Made by a program: the position numbers and the translations under genes. A stretch of DNA of 12,937 nucleotides from Firmicutes bacterium CAG:555 (GTDB taxonomy: Bacteria > Bacillota > Clostridia > Oscillospirales > Oscillospiraceae): NCBI GenBank assembly GCA_000431075.1, contig HF986914.1, positions 19,657 to 32,593 of the forward strand, given 5' to 3'. Numbering within the stretch: the stretch's first letter is position 1; each line of letters starts with the position of its first letter. The notes beneath the pieces were generated by a model, which saw only the letters and a list, made by a program, of their open reading frames with translations, did no database searches and was not told the DNA's origin. Positions 11,897-12,937 of the stretch are shown here, one piece after another.

Positions 11897-12937
11897 TTAC
11901 CACGCATTCTCATCGGGCATGAACTCGAGCGTCGGATCGAGCGGCTCTTCACGCATGACGGTACGCATATACTCGCTGAACTGGTCACGGATGGCCTGAC
12001 GGGTGAAAACTCTCGGGTCGCAAAGGTCGTGGCAGACCCAAACGAGGTGGATGCCCCGCTCTCTCGCCTGCTCCTCAAACTGTCCGTGCAGGCCGTTGAG
12101 CGCCTTGCAGGACATATGCTCCCACATCATGACCATGTCGGCATTGAGCCTCTCGACATACTTCCAAAGCTCGTCGACGAGGCACTCGTAGCCGCCGTGG
12201 GTCTTGTTGCGCATGATCATGTTCATGTTGAGGTAGGCCATGTCCTTATACGCCTGCTCGTAATTCTCGGGCTTGTTTTCCTCGCAGAACTCCTTCTCGA
12301 CGACCATCGAGAGCATATCGGTCAGAGGAACAACGCCCCAACAGTTGACCATCCAATAAAGCTGGTCGATGCAATACTGCGGCTGAACGCCCCAGACGAT
12401 GCAGCGGTGGCGGTACTCGGGAGCCATCATGGTCTTGTTCTTGTAGCCCTGGCGGACGAGCTTCATTATCTTGTCGTTAATCGGCGGGAAGTCCTTGGAG
12501 CGGCCGCAGTTACCCATGTAGTTTGTGTCGTTATACAGCGAGAACACGGCACCGAAGAACTGCGGGTACTGGGTGGCGTTGACCTCGAGCCATTCCCAAC
12601 GGTCACGGGTGGTCTGATTGACCCGCTTTATACACTCAAAGTAGGTGTCCCAATCCCACTTTACACCCATCTTCTCCTCTACCCAAGCGATGCACTTTTT
12701 CATATCCTCGGCTGCGTAGTCTAAAACATCGGGGTTTTCGTGGCGCATGGGGGCTGCCAGCTGGAAGGTCGGGATACCGTACTCCCGCTCAAGGCGCTTT
12801 GCAATGATGCCGTTGCCCATGAGCGAGCCGTCGCAGGTCGTGTTGACCTGAACTGCACATTTACCTAAAACGGCAAAGTCGTCACATATCGAAGCGCCTG
12901 CCTCAGCCTCGGGCATGGGGCATACATCGCCGGGAAT
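11897..12937 (-). CDS. 2-hydroxyacyl-CoA dehydratase subunit (HgdB/BcrB-like family), 5' end beyond the window
   Basis: The frame is open to the right edge and ends at TAA 11897-11899; 346 residues are visible, starting IPGDVCPMPEAEAGASICDD. The first internal ATG (12916) is not the true start, because family-like sequence precedes it. Family hallmarks are VQVNTTCDGSLMGNG, the region IPTFQLAAPMRHENPDV, and a C-terminal half with several cysteines (WEHMSCKALNG, HLVWVCHDLCDPR) that could bind the iron-sulfur cluster. Such proteins form the heterodimer that, after one-electron activation by an ATP-driven activator, removes water from a 2-hydroxyacyl-CoA in amino-acid or lactate fermentation; other members reduce benzoyl-CoA. 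The partner subunit and activator would lie beyond the right edge. Substrate unknown. The small membrane protein gene follows after 13 nt. Confidence 0.87.
   Translation of the reverse strand: MPGDVCPMPEAEAGASICDDFAVLGKCAVQVNTTCDGSLMGNGIIAKRLEREYGIPTFQLAAPMRHENPDVLDYAAEDMKKCIAWVEEKMGVKWDWDTYFECIKRVNQTTRDRWEWLEVNATQYPQFFGAVFSLYNDTNYMGNCGRSKDFPPINDKIMKLVRQGYKNKTMMAPEYRHRCIVWGVQPQYCIDQLYWMVNCWGVVPLTDMLSMVVEKEFCEENKPENYEQAYKDMAYLNMNMIMRNKTHGGYECLVDELWKYVERLNADMVMMWEHMSCKALNGLHGQFEEQARERGIHLVWVCHDLCDPRVFTRQAIRDQFSEYMRTVMREEPLDPTLEFMPDENAW

Noticed and set aside
11713..12078. A 121-codon version of the small membrane protein
   Set aside because: The first 65 codons overlap the dehydratase 3' end in another frame and look random. 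The AGGAG before ATG 11883 marks the real start.
11780..12724. Plus-strand open frame of 314 codons
   Set aside because: Antisense shadow of the 2-hydroxyacyl-CoA dehydratase gene, rich in H, V, L and D, with no plausible start signal.

Overview
The window looks like a chromosomal segment from a member of the Bacillota, class Clostridia, probably an Oscillospiraceae-like gut anaerobe. The grounds are strong purine-rich ribosome binding sites, sigma-A type promoters with 17-bp spacing, many intrinsic terminators, a RsgI-like anti-sigma protein, an HgdB/BcrB-type 2-hydroxyacyl-CoA dehydratase subunit and a butyrate-type CoA-transferase. The genus is inference. Coding density is high and no gene-free stretch exceeds 300 bases; the longest is about 175-210 bp, at 3994-4167.

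Left part, 1-4010: accessory DNA, all on the minus strand. One strong promoter (3135-3163) drives a tight five-gene unit: a HigB/RelE-type toxin, a HigA antitoxin fused to an ImmA/IrrE metallopeptidase, a small excisionase-like DNA-binding protein, a gene of unknown function split by one in-frame TAA, and an HRDC-domain protein that runs off the left edge. Behind the promoter lies the C-terminal half of a large serine recombinase. Its missing N-terminus is replaced by a 21-bp copy of the 3' end of the adjacent tRNA-Ser gene. This reads as the scarred end of an integrated element at a tRNA target.

Middle, 4010-5170: core chromosome begins. There are two tandem tRNA-Ser genes (anticodons GCU and UGA, minus strand) with their own promoter and hairpins. 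Divergent from them is a RluA-family pseudouridine synthase whose promoter places the transcript start at or next to the start codon.

5173-8543 (minus): a secreted protein with fibronectin III-like repeats, frameshifted by a deletion between repeats, and a CoA-transferase of the acetyl-CoA hydrolase/transferase family.

8684-11646 (plus): dapF (lysine and peptidoglycan precursor synthesis), then a two-gene ECF sigma / membrane anti-sigma unit whose anti-sigma ends in three PepSY-like repeats.

11713-12937 (minus): a 2-hydroxyacyl-CoA dehydratase subunit, cut by the right edge, followed by a 56-residue membrane protein. The CoA-transferase and dehydratase could both serve acyl-CoA fermentation, but they are separate transcription units.

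Most worth a second look: the tRNA-Ser/recombinase junction, the five-gene toxin-antitoxin-led operon with its nonsense codon, the sigma/anti-sigma pair with a tandem 8-bp upstream repeat, and the small membrane protein after the dehydratase.
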